From the NCBI RefSeq assembly GCF_027921745.1, contig NC_079240.1, positions 1,295,001-1,359,000 of the forward strand: a DNA stretch of 64,000 nucleotides. Direction: 5' to 3'. A program made the position numbers and the translations under genes. How positions within the stretch are numbered: position 1 is the first letter of the stretch; the number at the start of each line of letters is the position of its first letter. Below the pieces are notes generated by a model that saw nothing but the letters and a program-made list of their open reading frames with translations, made no database searches and was not told where the DNA came from. Shown one piece after another: positions 1 to 10,388 of this stretch. The stretch is from Schizosaccharomyces osmophilus (lineage: Eukaryota; Ascomycota; Schizosaccharomycetes; Schizosaccharomycetales; Schizosaccharomycetaceae).

Positions 1-1
1 G

Positions 2-121
2 AACAAAAATCTTTTACCGTCACAAGCAATGGTCATCATTTCTCATTACGAAGAAGAAATTCCAGCTTGCGTGAATGCTAGTGCATGTATCCATCAAGGA
101 AAGCTACGTGTCAACACTTAA
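2..121 (+). CDS. 3' end of an ABC-type ATPase (YDR061W/ModF-like), cut by window edge
   Basis: Only the last 39 codons are present, open from base 2 to a TAA at 119-121. They contain the stretch ISHYEEEIPACVNA, which resembles the D-loop/H-loop end of the second nucleotide-binding domain in ModF/YDR061W-type ABC ATPases, where a conserved switch His follows a hydrophobic strand. The gene converges on mtq2, whose stop lies 75 bp away. The identification rests on this short tail and on position: the neighbour of mtq2 in S. pombe is, from memory, a predicted mitochondrial ATPase (SPAC323.04). Substrate and location cannot be judged from this piece. Confidence 0.5.
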   Translation, partial: NKNLLPSQAMVIISHYEEEIPACVNASACIHQGKLRVNT

Positions 122-195
122 GTCGTGTCGTAGTATGTAATATCAGTTCTTTGAAGTTTTTAAAAAAAGAAACCATAAATGCATTATAGTAAACA

Positions 196-1059
196 TTAGA
201 AAAATAAAGCATTGCTCTTTGAAAAACGCAACACGCATAGTGTTTCTCTTCCCGCCTTTCTTCTCAACACTTCTTTTGAATTAAAACCAAACTGTAACAT
301 ATAATTTTGAATTTTTCCTGGATTATTTCGAGCAACAGCGACCATGTAGAAGACTCCATCTGCTGAAAGTATGTCCTAATATGAGTAAGTCAGAAAATGA
401 AACGCAAGACAAGTGATATACTCTTACATCTACAATCCTTAATAATTGACTTGTTACATCCATTCCATCGGTCCCTCCTGCCCAAGTGGAAGCAATATTG
501 GCTTCTTTTGGGATTTCCTCAAATTCTGTAGGGACATAAGGAGGATTAAAAAGCAAAACATCAACGCTTTTTCTAATCCTTAATCCTTGTAAAAAGAAAG
601 TTTGCGCAGTTAAAAATGCACCGCTTTTGTCATTGTATACTTCTCGATTTTTATTCACTACATAAGCTGTCGCATTGCAGGCAGCATTTGAAATGTCAGT
701 CATAAAATGAACTGAGAAGGTTAGTCAAGGTGTTTATAGTCAAATATTCTTACTTGTTGGTCTGTCCTGCAAAATTCCACTTTTGAAAAACGACGACACA
801 CAGCCAGATCCACAACTTATAAATGGTAAGTTAACACATTGCCATGATAATTATTACCCTATTTCTGAAGTGAGAAGCAACTTTTCATCTGCAAATTTAC
901 ATAGCTTGTCTTTATCCTCCTCAAGAGCGTCCAGCAAAGCAAAAGTATCCTCTTTTCGAATTTAGCAATCTGTCGGTAGAATTGATGATTACCTGCAGGT
1001 TCATATACATCCTGGAATACGTCTTCTGACAAACAAGAAGTATCAGGAGTGGGAATCAT
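196..1059 (-). CDS. mtq2: Mtq2-like eRF1 glutamine methyltransferase, spliced
   Basis: S-adenosylmethionine-dependent N5-glutamine methyltransferase of the HemK/PrmC family; in yeast Mtq2 with Trm112 methylates the GGQ glutamine of release factor eRF1. The start is ATG at 1059 (MIPTPDTSCLSEDVF). Five exons are read: 1059-993, then segments joined by introns of about 41-55 nt. Motif I is EIGCGSGCVSSFF, split between glycine codons by the second intron, and the catalytic motif is NPPYVP in the fourth exon (about 580-530). The last exon begins DILSADGVFYMVA and ends TAA at 196-198. The donors are GTAATC, GTAATA, GTAAGA and GTAAGA; one branch site reads CTAAC. The product is about 220 residues, the usual Mtq2 size. 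The gene lies tail to tail with the ABC ATPase and about 135 bp downstream of uba5 on the same strand. Confidence 0.88.
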
Positions 1060-1193
1060 TTGGGTTGTGATTTGATTCTAATAAAGCTAAGGTAAGGTGA
1101 ACTCTACATTAGGCAGTTCGCTTGTGCTTTAACAAAAAACTAGTTTTTATAATATTCATGAGATATAATCTTCTGATTTCCTTTCTTGGGTTT

Positions 1194-3119
1194 CTAAATA
1201 TTAAATGTTTCAGTTTTGCTATGAACTCCATTAAAGATGCATGTGTGATTGACCGGTAGATAATGTTTCGTAAGGATCTAAAAGTGTAAGAATTACTTTC
1301 AAAACATATACTGAAGATTTAATTTACATACCTTAATTGCCTCTTGTGCAGCAATTCCGCCTACTAGAGAGGAAACTGGATGAACTTCATAACCGGATGC
1401 TCGAGATCTACTTCGCAGTTAGTCAACATTCTTTGATCGTATAGGTAAGCGTACAGTTCCTCAATGCATTCCAAAACCTTTTCTTTGTATTCCTGTTTCA
1501 ATGAATACTTTTCAAATAAATTGTCCAATTCGGAATTGACAATGGGAGATTCCTTTTCTAGTGATGCATGTGGGTGACAACTGAAAAGTTGCTCCGAGAT
1601 TCGAAACGCAAAATACCAAGGAAGGAGAGAATTTTCTTCAGAAAGAAATGAATCTGTTGAATTGTTGAGCTTTCCGTTAACCACAATACTTAAACATACC
1701 TAAATTGTTGGGAGTCTCAAATTCTTCTTGTATGGATCTGTATCGAAGAACCTTAATGTTCAAAACGTTTTTGCAAAACCTTTTTATCACAATATCCGGT
1801 ATATCATCCACAGGCCTTTTCTGAGACTTTAATGCTCTTTGAACAAATAATTTTAGAGCACCAAAATCTGTAAGATACTTTTCATTGTACCTTCAATTAT
1901 TAGTCTAAAACTGAAATACTTATACTTACAATTGCTTTATAGTCAAGTAACGCTGAGTATTAGAATGCATGTCAGGAATTGTACCTAACAATGGCAAAGT
2001 TCCTCTCTCCTCGTAGAAGCATTTCAAAGAATGACATAGTATCCAAAAATCGGTGGAGCATTCACTAAGATGTTGACTTTTTTCATCCTGGAGTACTTCC
2101 ATCACGTTCGAAGGTATCTGTTTTCAGTTAGGAGGTCGAATTACACATTGTTTTACCTTATACTCTTGAAGAATTCTCCAATAGCTTGATAATGCTTCTT
2201 CGTAATTTTCAGGAGCTTGTCCATGTATGTCCTTTCGAATCATATCTTGCAAAATTCTTCTATCATCCGAATTTTCTGGCTTCCGATGATGCAGCCTCTC
2301 AAATTGTAGCATATAATGAATTAAAAGCTCGATATATGTAAGCTCATTCCTTGTTGTTACGTCCATTTGACTAATGTTCAAGGAGCGTACATGATCCATC
2401 AAATCAAACCAAGGAGTGCGAATTCGTAAATCTAAAGGTACCTCGGGCTGAGACTGAACGGCTTTTGATATAGTTAGAGAACGAACTGAAAGTACACATA
2501 CTTGTATATTCTGGGAGAGAGATTCGAATTATGCCTGCGAATCCGATAGAATTGTAGTAGATGAGAGGAATTCCTTTGGACCTTAAGAAAGCTTCAAGTC
2601 GAAGCAAAGCCTCACTTTTAAGTTTTGAAGCGAAAACAATTGCAAATCTTGAAAAAAATTCAATATCTTTCTCTATTAACTCTTCTGGTTCCTAAGGTCA
2701 CCATCAGTACTCTATTCTATCATACGGCAGATTAAATTCTTACCACTTCTAGGTAATTCATTTCCGCTGATGGATTCAACTGCTGTAGTAAGGTACTAGT
2801 GCATAAAGCTCGGCTCTGTCCTTCTTGATCGTACTGCACAAAGAAGTTGGATCCATCACGCTTCAGATCTACCAACGATTTGTCAATTACAGTAAATTCA
2901 CGAATTCCTAGGTAATTCATTAGAAAACCAAAGCATAAAAGAAATACGCACCAGGAAGAATTGTATTTTTTAATGCTTCACAACCCACTGTATTGGCATT
3001 TAGCAAGCAAATATGTGATTGCTCAATAGCATATTGCCCTTCTGCTTTCCAAATCCGTACTTGCCTATTATTAGTTTTATTGAAATCGTTTCCTGTTCGT
3101 ACCTATCGTATTTTTGCAT
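1194..3119 (-). CDS. uba5: NEDD8-activating enzyme regulatory subunit (APPBP1/Ula1 type), multi-exon
   Basis: Regulatory half of the heterodimeric NEDD8 E1, which with the Uba3-type subunit activates the cullin modifier NEDD8/Rub1. Exon 1 is 3119-3103 (MQKYD), spliced through a 37-nt intron to RQVRIWKAEGQYAIEQ, the conserved E1 opening. ANTVGCEALKNTILPG then matches the adenylation-domain nucleotide loop. The C-terminal part has VHPVSSLVGGIAAQEAIK and ILTKHYLPVNHTCIFNGV, the adenylation and crossover signature of this family, ending in TAG at 1194-1196. A 44-nt intron with donor GTACGC and branch CTAAC near 1410-1455 is needed to reach that frame. Middle exons between about 1690 and 2740 are present but I did not resolve every junction. 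The name follows S. pombe usage; mammalian UBA5 is a different (UFM1) enzyme. Confidence 0.85.
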
Positions 3120-3655
3120 TTTACAAGGATTGTCCATACTTACTGGAATTTTATATTAACTATGATGAGTTCATAGTTAGTGTCGAGGAAGTGTAAATAT
3201 CCTAAAATTAAATTTAGTACTTACTCTCAACAATTAAATCAATTTTAGATTTATGTATATTTATACATTCTTTTCTATTTTATTTCGCAATGGACAAGAA
3301 AAACAAGGATCTATTTCTTATAATTCTCAAATCTATTTGTAGAGTAAAAAATCTTTAAAATGTACATATTAGTCGTAAGTCTATTCAGAATGTGAAGTGC
3401 AACGGAAGGAAATGAACTTCATCGCAGCAAATAATATCGAATGTTCCAATGTCTACAGGGACATAGATATTTGTATACGGAAAATGCGGGCCAGGAACTA
3501 ATTAACGGAGATAAAGCCAATAACAGGTGAAAGGACCTTTAATTAAGAAACGAAGAGAAGGGTGGAAGCTAAAAATTCAAGATACTTCGGGAATACAAAA
3601 GAAAATTGGTTATGTGAAGTGTAAGATTATGAATAGTAAATCGGCACAGGAGCAT
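3120..3655. other. Intergenic: uba5 promoter and MATE gene 3' end
   Basis: AT-rich spacer between two genes on the minus strand. It should hold the uba5 promoter and the 3' untranslated region of the MATE gene. The stretch 3200-3370 is very AT-rich. I see no further gene, tRNA or repeat. Confidence 0.6.
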
Positions 3656-5332
3656 TTATATGTGAGCCATTCTTTGAAGTGCTTCTTGAAGGACTTTGTG
3701 CCAATTTATATGCCCAAGAACGGTATACTGACAAGTAATACCAGTTGTGACAGCAACTATCATTCCCAACCAAATACCTTTCAAGCCTAAGTGATACACA
3801 ATGACAAAGACGAGCGTAACTGGTAAAGCAATACAATAGTTACAAGCGATGCTAATAACACCACCAATACTCTGCTTGCCTATACCACGAAGCAATCCGC
3901 CTCCAACAGCATTGAGAGCATCGAAAACGATAAAGAGACACAAAATGGGAAATACTTGCTGTACTATTCCGAGTACTTCTTTATCAGAAGTGAAATAATG
4001 CCCCCAATGGTCACGGAAGCAAAATAGAAAAAGACCGTCAGTCACAGAGACTAAAACAGCAAGACAAGTAGCTACTCGACTGCATATACGAGCCAAATTC
4101 GGTCTGCCAGAACCAACGAGATGACCAACGCGAGTAGAAGATGCAACGGCAAAAGCAAAAGGAACTTGGAAAGCCAAAGAAGTGGTAGTGAGAAGGACGG
4201 ATTGTGAGGCTAAAGAAGCTGTTCCCAAATAACCAGCTCCCAAACTAGTCATTTCATAGGCAGCCCATTCCGTTACAATCATCAACATACCATGAAAGGA
4301 CAGCGTCAACATAGGTCTTAGATTTTGTACCGCACGCTTTGAAAAGTGTGTCCAAGGAATGACAGAAGACGAGAAACGAGCGTAAGTCATTAAACTAATA
4401 CTTTGAACCCAAAAAGTGATCGCAACGGCGGTAGGAGCACCTAGGAATCCAAAACCCAGTTTTGGATGCCACACCAAAAGATAATTGAGTAGCATGTTTA
4501 AAGGGGCAGCAAAGCAAAGGACACAAGTGATGGGTTTAAAAATACCTTGCGATTGAAGATAACGCTTCATAACTTCAAATGATGCATATCCAGGACTAGA
4601 AAAGTTAGTAAAAAGGGTTCAAAACCCCCCAATTGACATGAATGTAACTTACGCGGCAAAGATGAAAACTCTCATATATCGGCCACACAGGTGTGCGACC
4701 ATGGGATCTTGACGAAGAAAAATAAGGATATGCTCCAAGTTCAACCAAATGATAGAAATGGGAATATGTAAAAGAAGAAGGATGAAACAACAACGCTGAA
4801 AGTATACGGCCACATTGTACGGTTTATTTGCTCCAAATGCTTGTGTAGCAAGAGTATCTAGAGATGAAATAATTCCTTGGAACATGGAAAAGGCCGTGAT
4901 GGCAGCAGTCATTGTTGAAAGGGAAGAAGCCGCCAGATATTCTTTTCCTAAATGGCCTAAACTAAAGACGGTGGAAAACTGTTCTGATGACTGAAATAGA
5001 TAGGCTAATACAGTCGGAGAACCCAATCGTAGTAATTCTGCAAATTCATGCCGAACCGTAGACAACCCATGAGCACAATCATCGACCGCTTGTCCCCAAG
5101 GGTGAACATGGTTTTGTTGAATTTGCTGAGGAACTGGAACCATAGAACCATACACAGATGGAATGTTTGGTTCCAGGTAACTTTGATCATCAATAAGTGA
5201 ATGATCCTCTTCTGTTAATAATCTTCGTTCTTCATCAGAGCAATTGCTACGAGAAGAGAGCACTCGTCTAGGTTCGCTCTCAAGACTAAAAATTTTCGTT
5301 AATGCCCACGAAGGGAAGTTTTTCAAGTTCAT
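3656..5332 (-). CDS. MATE family multidrug/metabolite efflux transporter, two exons
   Basis: Membrane antiporter of the multidrug and toxic compound extrusion family, exporting organic solutes in exchange for H+ or Na+. Exon 1 is 5332-4653 and exon 2 is 4595-3656, joined across a 57-nt intron (donor GTAAGT, branch ACTAAC, acceptor CTAG); the joined length gives 539 residues. An N-terminal cytosolic tail of about 90 residues, rich in charged residues, precedes about 12 hydrophobic segments in two repeats. In exon 1, DTLATQAFGANKP is the classic MATE loop signature. In exon 2, ASSTRVGHLVGSGRP is its second-repeat counterpart. It corresponds by position to S. pombe SPAC323.07c (from memory). The substrate is unknown; a vacuolar or plasma membrane location would be usual. 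Confidence 0.9.
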
Positions 5333-6004
5333 TTTTTATGATTGAAATTCAATTCTAAAAGGCTCAAAACAGTTAGTTCAGTGGAACCATCTAAAACCTC
5401 GAATTTCAACGATGCATGCAAAAGATTCTTTATAAATTGTACCGAAAATCTTTAGTACTTGATATCACAAAAAAGTGACCATACCTCGATTAGATAATTG
5501 CTGAAAGATAAGATAGGCAAGCTTCCATTCGCCCAAGATTAGATTTTTATTAGTCGGCAAACATAAACGTTATATATAAAGTTATCTTGCCGAACATTTT
5601 CAGTGTAGTAAAAGTTGGAAATGGAACATGAAAAAGAACGGTTTGTTTAGGAATACAAGGAATGAAAAGAAAAGTTATTCCTTAAAAAATGAATTAACTT
5701 TCATTTGTTGTATGTATGTTGTATTCCAAACGATTCGTCGCTTCGCAGATTGTCTAGGTTGCCCATGCTTTGCGGAAACGAGTTCTTTTGTTCATTCGAG
5801 AGTGCAGGCATTATTTGTAGCATATAATGTCTCTAAAAGGTTTTGTATAGCTTCTCAAACTCTGTCATTTCCTCCATAATGTCACAGAAACATGCAGCAG
5901 AACATATATTATACTAAAGATTAACGAGTTTTCCGTTAGTTCACCGTATGCCGAGATGGTTAATTGAATATGAACGTACGCGTCTTGTTTAGACATTCCC
6001 AACT
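5333..6004. other. Divergent intergenic region between MATE gene and rmp1
   Basis: Bidirectional promoter region. A TATA-like run lies at 5571-5581, followed about 45 bp later by an ATG at 5628 that opens an 83-codon frame ending at 5879. That peptide has no recognisable domain and I do not call it a gene. The stretch TGCCGAGATGGTTA at about 5949 resembles a tRNA box A by chance; no T-arm follows. Confidence 0.5.
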
Positions 6005-6667
6005 ATGGATGTTTTGCAGCCAGATGCTGTAGTGCTACAGAAAATCGTTTACAGAAATAAAAACCAACATCGTCTCACGATTTGGTGGAGGCATGTAATC
6101 ATGCTTCACCGTAGGTTAAGGCAATGGCTCTCTGGAAAGGAATCTGTGAAATCGTTGCTTTTGCAACAATGCCCAAAATCTTACGCTCTTTTTACCAATT
6201 TAATTGCACATGGCCAATATCCAGGACTTGGGTGCCTTCTGCTTGGCATTTTATCTCGCGTTTGGTATGTTTTGGGAGGAATCGAATATGAAGCTAGCTT
6301 GTCACCCCCATCATCTCCGGCTCTTTTACCAAATCCTCCTCTCTTACAAGAGCAAATTTTCAAAGCGAACAATAAAGAAAAGGATCTATCGGACCTTGGA
6401 ACTGTCATTTCTCGTGAAGAACTTTCTTCCTCTGCTCCTCCATCGTCACTTTCTCGTGAAGTCAGCCTTGCTAACTCTCCATCTGCTGAAGTGAATTCCA
6501 TTCCACTACCGCAAACACCGTCTGCGCAAGCGCAACCCTCTGGAGGTGGTATTTCAGCATCCGATAAACCCTCGTTACGGTCTTCCGATTCAACTTGTTC
6601 AGCACCCAAAAAGAAGAAGAAGAAATCTAAAAAGAAAAAAGATGAAATTGACGATATTTTTGGTTAA
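6005..6667 (+). CDS. rmp1: RNase MRP protein subunit Rmp1
   Basis: Protein subunit of RNase MRP, the ribonucleoprotein that cleaves pre-rRNA at site A3. The N-terminal domain carries YRNKNQHR near residue 20, which matches the HRNKNQHR signature I recall from S. cerevisiae Rmp1. It is followed by basic, aromatic helices that bind the RNA. The middle (about residues 100-195) is Pro/Ser-rich and probably disordered. The tail is a lysine block (residues 204-213) ending DEIDDIFG, a lysine-plus-DDIF ending also seen in relatives. The frame is a single exon of 220 residues with ATG at 6005. In S. pombe the neighbour of the MATE gene is, from memory, SPAC323.08, consistent with this call. Confidence 0.85.
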   Translation: MDVLQPDAVVLQKIVYRNKNQHRLTIWWRHVIMLHRRLRQWLSGKESVKSLLLQQCPKSYALFTNLIAHGQYPGLGCLLLGILSRVWYVLGGIEYEASLSPPSSPALLPNPPLLQEQIFKANNKEKDLSDLGTVISREELSSSAPPSSLSREVSLANSPSAEVNSIPLPQTPSAQAQPSGGGISASDKPSLRSSDSTCSAPKKKKKKSKKKKDEIDDIFG

Positions 6668-7213
6668 ACTCGTTGTCTTGCCATTTCTTTTTGTTTAGTC
6701 TTTTTCGTCTTACCTCACTCACAAACCATCATCATAACCACTTATATGGTTACTTCCAACGAAGGTGGTATAGAACAACGCCTTTCTATTTGTAAACCGC
6801 AAAGAAAACCATTGCCCATCAAAAGTTAAGGTTGCTTTGTTTAAAAGGCTTGTATTTGATATATTATTTAATTGTCTAAAAGATAGCGATTTTTTATTCT
6901 GAAAACCAAATAGAGGCGTCTATTCTTTTGGTTCCTTTTGAGCGTTATTAACATTCTCGTTCTCATCTTCCGATTGTTTTATAATCTTTCTTTAGAAAAA
7001 TTGTTTCCTTTTTCATTTTTTTGTTCAATTGATGCTGTAGTCTTGATTTTCAAATCGCATTTTCTACTCTTCCTTAGTCCCTTCATTTCAACTTTTGCAA
7101 ACGTCGGGTTCACTTTATTTTTTTTCAAAAAACATCTTGTTTCTTATTTCTTTAAGTTTATTGCGTCTCCATTCGTTTTCTCGCTCCTAATTTTCTGTTC
7201 AAAATCATCAACC
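6668..7213. other. Intergenic: rmp1 3' end and T-rich imt1 leader
   Basis: A same-strand spacer. The part from about 6930 to 7213 is very T-rich and stays open in the imt1 frame for 92 codons but contains no ATG, so I treat it as 5' leader, not coding. Confidence 0.6.
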
Positions 7214-8176
7214 ATGGTACGTCGAACTCGCAAGCTGTTAACGGTGGCCGTTTCTTTGCTTGTATTTATATTTATTCTTTTAAAGCTTCTTCTATATTCT
7301 CAAAAATACTTGTACCTTCTACCGACAAAGCAGGCCAGTACTTTGTATTTGAATCAGCAAGAAATTGAAGCAAGTTCGAAGTCTTCCACGGCCTCCCAAA
7401 CGACAGCGATTCCTAAAATAATTCACCAAATTTGGAAAGATGAAAATATTCCTGAAAAGTGGTCAGGTTCTGTAAATTCATGCCGAGCCCAACATCCAGA
7501 GGAGGATGGGTGGACAATAAACCTTTGGACTGACGAAAAGGCCTTGTCTTTTATGGAAACGCATTATTCATGGTTTATGCCTATTTATAATAGTTACCCT
7601 TATGATATTCAACGATTTGATGCTGTTCGCTACTTCATCATATATCATTATGGAGGTGTGTACATTGATTTAGATGTAGGTTGTCAAAAACCTATGGATC
7701 CTTTACTTGATCAAGCAACCTTTTTGCTTCCTGTGACTGAACCGATTGGGTATAGCAATGACTGGTTTGCTGCTACTCCAAGACATGCGTTTCTTTACAA
7801 AGTGATTACTTCTTTGTCCAAATTTAACCATCAGTATTTTACGAAATACCCAACCGTATTGCTAAGTACGGGCCCTTTGTTCATTTCCATTGCACTCTGC
7901 CAGTACTTGTCAGAGCCACATAACACGGTGCGAAGTCTTCCTCCACCTATGTATGCAAATGGTCCGATTTCTTTTTTCTCCCATGTTTATGGTAGTAGTT
8001 GGCATGGATCCGATGCCAGTGCATTTTTTTGGATGCAGAACCATATATTTTATGTTATTATGCTCGTTACCGTATGTATTTTATTGTTGCTTTTTGTACT
8101 CGTCAAAGTCTTCACTGTTCGCCGAAGGAATAGAAACCAGCGCCGACGAGTAATGCAACAAGAACTTAATCCTTAG
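7214..8176 (+). CDS. imt1: Mannosylinositol phosphorylceramide synthase-type glycosyltransferase
   Basis: Golgi glycosyltransferase of the Sur1/Csg1 (DXD sugar-binding, Och1-related) family; in S. pombe Imt1-3 transfer mannose to inositol phosphorylceramide. The start is ATG at 7214 (MVRRTRKLL) because the upstream open stretch lacks ATG. Residues 9-27 form an N-terminal signal anchor. The catalytic core shows IPKIIHQIWKDENIPEKW, YDIQRFDAVRYFIIYHYGG and the metal/sugar DXD motif VYIDLDVGC near residue 155. A second membrane segment (about 279-302) is followed by a basic tail, giving the two-TM topology of MIPC synthases. The length of 320 residues is normal. The paralogue assignment to imt1 comes from gene order only (SPAC2F3.01, from memory). 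Confidence 0.83.
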   Translation: MVRRTRKLLTVAVSLLVFIFILLKLLLYSQKYLYLLPTKQASTLYLNQQEIEASSKSSTASQTTAIPKIIHQIWKDENIPEKWSGSVNSCRAQHPEEDGWTINLWTDEKALSFMETHYSWFMPIYNSYPYDIQRFDAVRYFIIYHYGGVYIDLDVGCQKPMDPLLDQATFLLPVTEPIGYSNDWFAATPRHAFLYKVITSLSKFNHQYFTKYPTVLLSTGPLFISIALCQYLSEPHNTVRSLPPPMYANGPISFFSHVYGSSWHGSDASAFFWMQNHIFYVIMLVTVCILLLLFVLVKVFTVRRRNRNQRRRVMQQELNP

Positions 8177-8494
8177 TTTTTGATTTTGATGAACTGCGTA
8201 TATTTTACAAGTAATGACTCAAAAAGAGAAATTTAAAAATGAATATAAATTATGGAGCGTGAGAGAGTATTGTACAATGGATGACAAGTTATAATCTTCA
8301 CAATTGACTTTAAGTCTACTGCAACATCCCGTTGCATGGAATTCCCGAACATCACCCAGTGAAAGCCTTTTCTAATTTTGCACTCTGAACAATCGATGAG
8401 GGAGGCTATAGTTGTCTTAACATATTGGGTTTGTTTCTCTTTTTTTACTTATTCTTATTGAAGAGAAGACTAAAAAGAAACAAAAGAAACAAAA
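8177..8494. other. Convergent intergenic region imt1/lsm6
   Basis: Short 3'-to-3' spacer. I see only AT-rich untranslated sequence. Confidence 0.6.
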
Positions 8495-8940
8495 TTATTG
8501 CTTATTTAATGCTGATACATACAAAACTGCAAACACAGGTTAGAGCACTCTTTCGTGTCTTGAACACGCCGAAAGATCATTCCATCAGTCAAGACTTACC
8601 ATTGTTACCACGAATAAAAGCGTCACCATATTCGTTTGTTTTTTTACCATTAACAAATTCTTCTGTCTGTTCCAAGGCAAGATTCATATACCCGTCAAGG
8701 CAACTCAAGATTCCTATATACAAACGCAACATTAGCGTACGAGATTCCAACAAAACCAATCGTAATTCATGGATAAAGCAGTAAATATGATTCAAAGTAC
8801 ATCGTCCGTAGCTTTCCATGACAGATGCTCCACATCCAACATTTCCTTTACATACCACGATAATCCACACCAGAGCTTAAACGGATGATGACAGGTTTTC
8901 CAATAACCTTGTTTAAAAAATCATTTGGTGAAGAGTCCAT
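8495..8940 (-). CDS. lsm6: U6 snRNP and mRNA-decay Sm-like protein Lsm6, three exons
   Basis: Subunit of the heteroheptameric Lsm1-7 and Lsm2-8 rings that bind oligoadenylated mRNA 3' ends and the U6 snRNA tail. The exons are 8940-8856, 8713-8600 and 8526-8495, giving 76 residues, the usual Lsm6 size. Exon 1 encodes MDSSPNDFLNKVIGKPVI and the Sm1 motif RLSSGVDYRG. Exon 2 continues Sm1 with ILSCLDGYMNLALEQTEEF and then GDAFIRGNN (Sm2). Exon 3 ends VLYVSALNKQ. The first intron, about 140 nt, is long for this window and is open as a fake ORF. The gene lies between imt1 and sec72-like, divergent from the latter. Confidence 0.93.
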
Positions 8941-9296
8941 TATTTCCCAACTTTTGCTTTTCCAAGTTGTTATAGCACCTTTCGTTAGTTGAGACAGGCA
9001 CTTAGACATGCTATGGGTATTCCCTACAGAAAATAGAATACCTCTTTACGATTATATTACCAGAGCAATAACGTAAGACCTTATGGATCGATATAGAGAA
9101 GACCACATTTGAGCGAAGGTGCAAAATAGGTTTACTGCGATACGCAATACTAAATTGTGAAAGTTGAGAATGCGAATGCGACGATGCTCTCACTGTATCC
9201 AAAGCCTGTAAATTTAGCCTTGAAAAAGAAAGAAAAAGAAAACGTGTATTGCTTTGTTTATATTGACATAAAAGTTTATAAAAAGTTGCGTTGAAA
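8941..9296. other. Divergent promoter region lsm6/sec72-like
   Basis: A 356-bp head-to-head spacer serving both genes. I see no clear TATA box or repeat. Confidence 0.55.
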
Positions 9297-9875
9297 ATGG
9301 CTGTAAGGACCGAACAATTGGAAGCACCCCAAGTAAAGTTGGACAATTTGACAGAAGAAGAGCAGTTGGTTCAGGAAAAACTGAATAAATATGCAAAATC
9401 GATAGCTACGTTTAGATATCCGTTTGCAATTCCACCTCCGTTTCCCCCAGCAAAGCCAAATTTGGCTCTTTCTACCCAAGTGAATAAAATGAAGCAGACA
9501 GCCAACGAAGCCTTCAAGCGGAAAAAGTACGAGGAAGCCAAAAAATTATACAGTCTTGCTTTACATTTAGCACTCAATCGTTGTTCTTGGGAACCCGCCT
9601 TGCTGACTCGCGAAGAAGTAAGCACTATGCTCTGTAATCGTGCAGCCGCTGAATTGTCGCTTTCACAGTTCCCAGAGGCGTTGGCGGATGCAAATGCTGC
9701 TTTAAAGATTCGTAATACCTATGGTAAATGTTTTTATCGAAAAGCAAAAGCCTTGGAGGCGATGCATCGTATGGATGAAGCCAAACAAGTCGTTCGAGAC
9801 GGTTTAATTTTGGCTGAGCCTATTACTCGAAATGAGCTCGTTTCTTTGTGGGCTACCTATACGAAAGAAAATTAA
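9297..9875 (+). CDS. TPR protein like ER translocon subunit Sec72
   Basis: Probable Sec62/63-complex accessory subunit of post-translational ER import. In fungi Sec72 docks cytosolic chaperones through a small TPR domain. The start is ATG at 9297 (MAVRTEQLEAP). Around residues 42-52 lies IPPPFPPAKPN, a proline segment typical of fungal Sec72, and then three TPR helical pairs: VNKMKQTANEAFKRKKYEEA, the segment around residues 99-132 (MLCNRAAAELSLSQFPEAL), and YGKCFYRKAKALEAMHRM. There is no membrane segment, as expected for the peripheral subunit. The length is 192 residues. The gene sits where S. pombe has SPAC2F3.02 (from memory). A generic TPR cochaperone is the alternative. Confidence 0.72.
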   Translation: MAVRTEQLEAPQVKLDNLTEEEQLVQEKLNKYAKSIATFRYPFAIPPPFPPAKPNLALSTQVNKMKQTANEAFKRKKYEEAKKLYSLALHLALNRCSWEPALLTREEVSTMLCNRAAAELSLSQFPEALADANAALKIRNTYGKCFYRKAKALEAMHRMDEAKQVVRDGLILAEPITRNELVSLWATYTKEN

Positions 9876-10388
9876 TGTCCTTCCCTATGCATCCTGTAAC
9901 CCCTTTTTTTACCTTCTCTTCCCTTCCCTTTCATTCCTTTTTCATGGTTCTTTTGTTAATCTTCCAGTGACGGTTTTCTACTATTAGTATTACTCTTAGT
10001 TCTCTTCACCTCTTTCTTTTATTATACATAATAAAAAGGTCGTCAATGGCGTTCTTTCTTTATGCAGTAATCTCGTACATTACGGAGTTATCGAATTTGC
10101 ACCTGTTCTTTTAAAAGATAAAATTTATTAAACAATTATATAAAAACAATAATTTGAATTTTTCCTTCCCGTTGTCCGATCAATGTACATATTTATATTT
10201 ATTTTTTTATCCATTAAGACCATGTATAAACCAATCTTTCATTTCATCACTCGCAGTTAATCAAACAACGCAAGGTTCCTAAACCCACATCATGAGTAAT
10301 CTGTTAAAGCTATCCACTTTTGATGCACTCTAAAAAAGTGTAGCAAGCTTTGCTTTCAAATTTCAGATTCCCAAAGCTTGACAGTAGA
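9876..10388. other. Convergent intergenic region sec72-like/rpa49
   Basis: Both flanking genes end here. Pyrimidine-rich then AT-rich sequence; no gene seen. Confidence 0.6.

Noticed and set aside
5945-5965. tRNA box A-like TGCCGAGATGGTTA
   Set aside because: No anticodon arm, variable arm or B box follows at the right spacing.
6938-7213. 92-codon upstream extension of the imt1 frame
   Set aside because: It has no ATG, is T-rich low-complexity sequence, and the family start fits the ATG at 7214.
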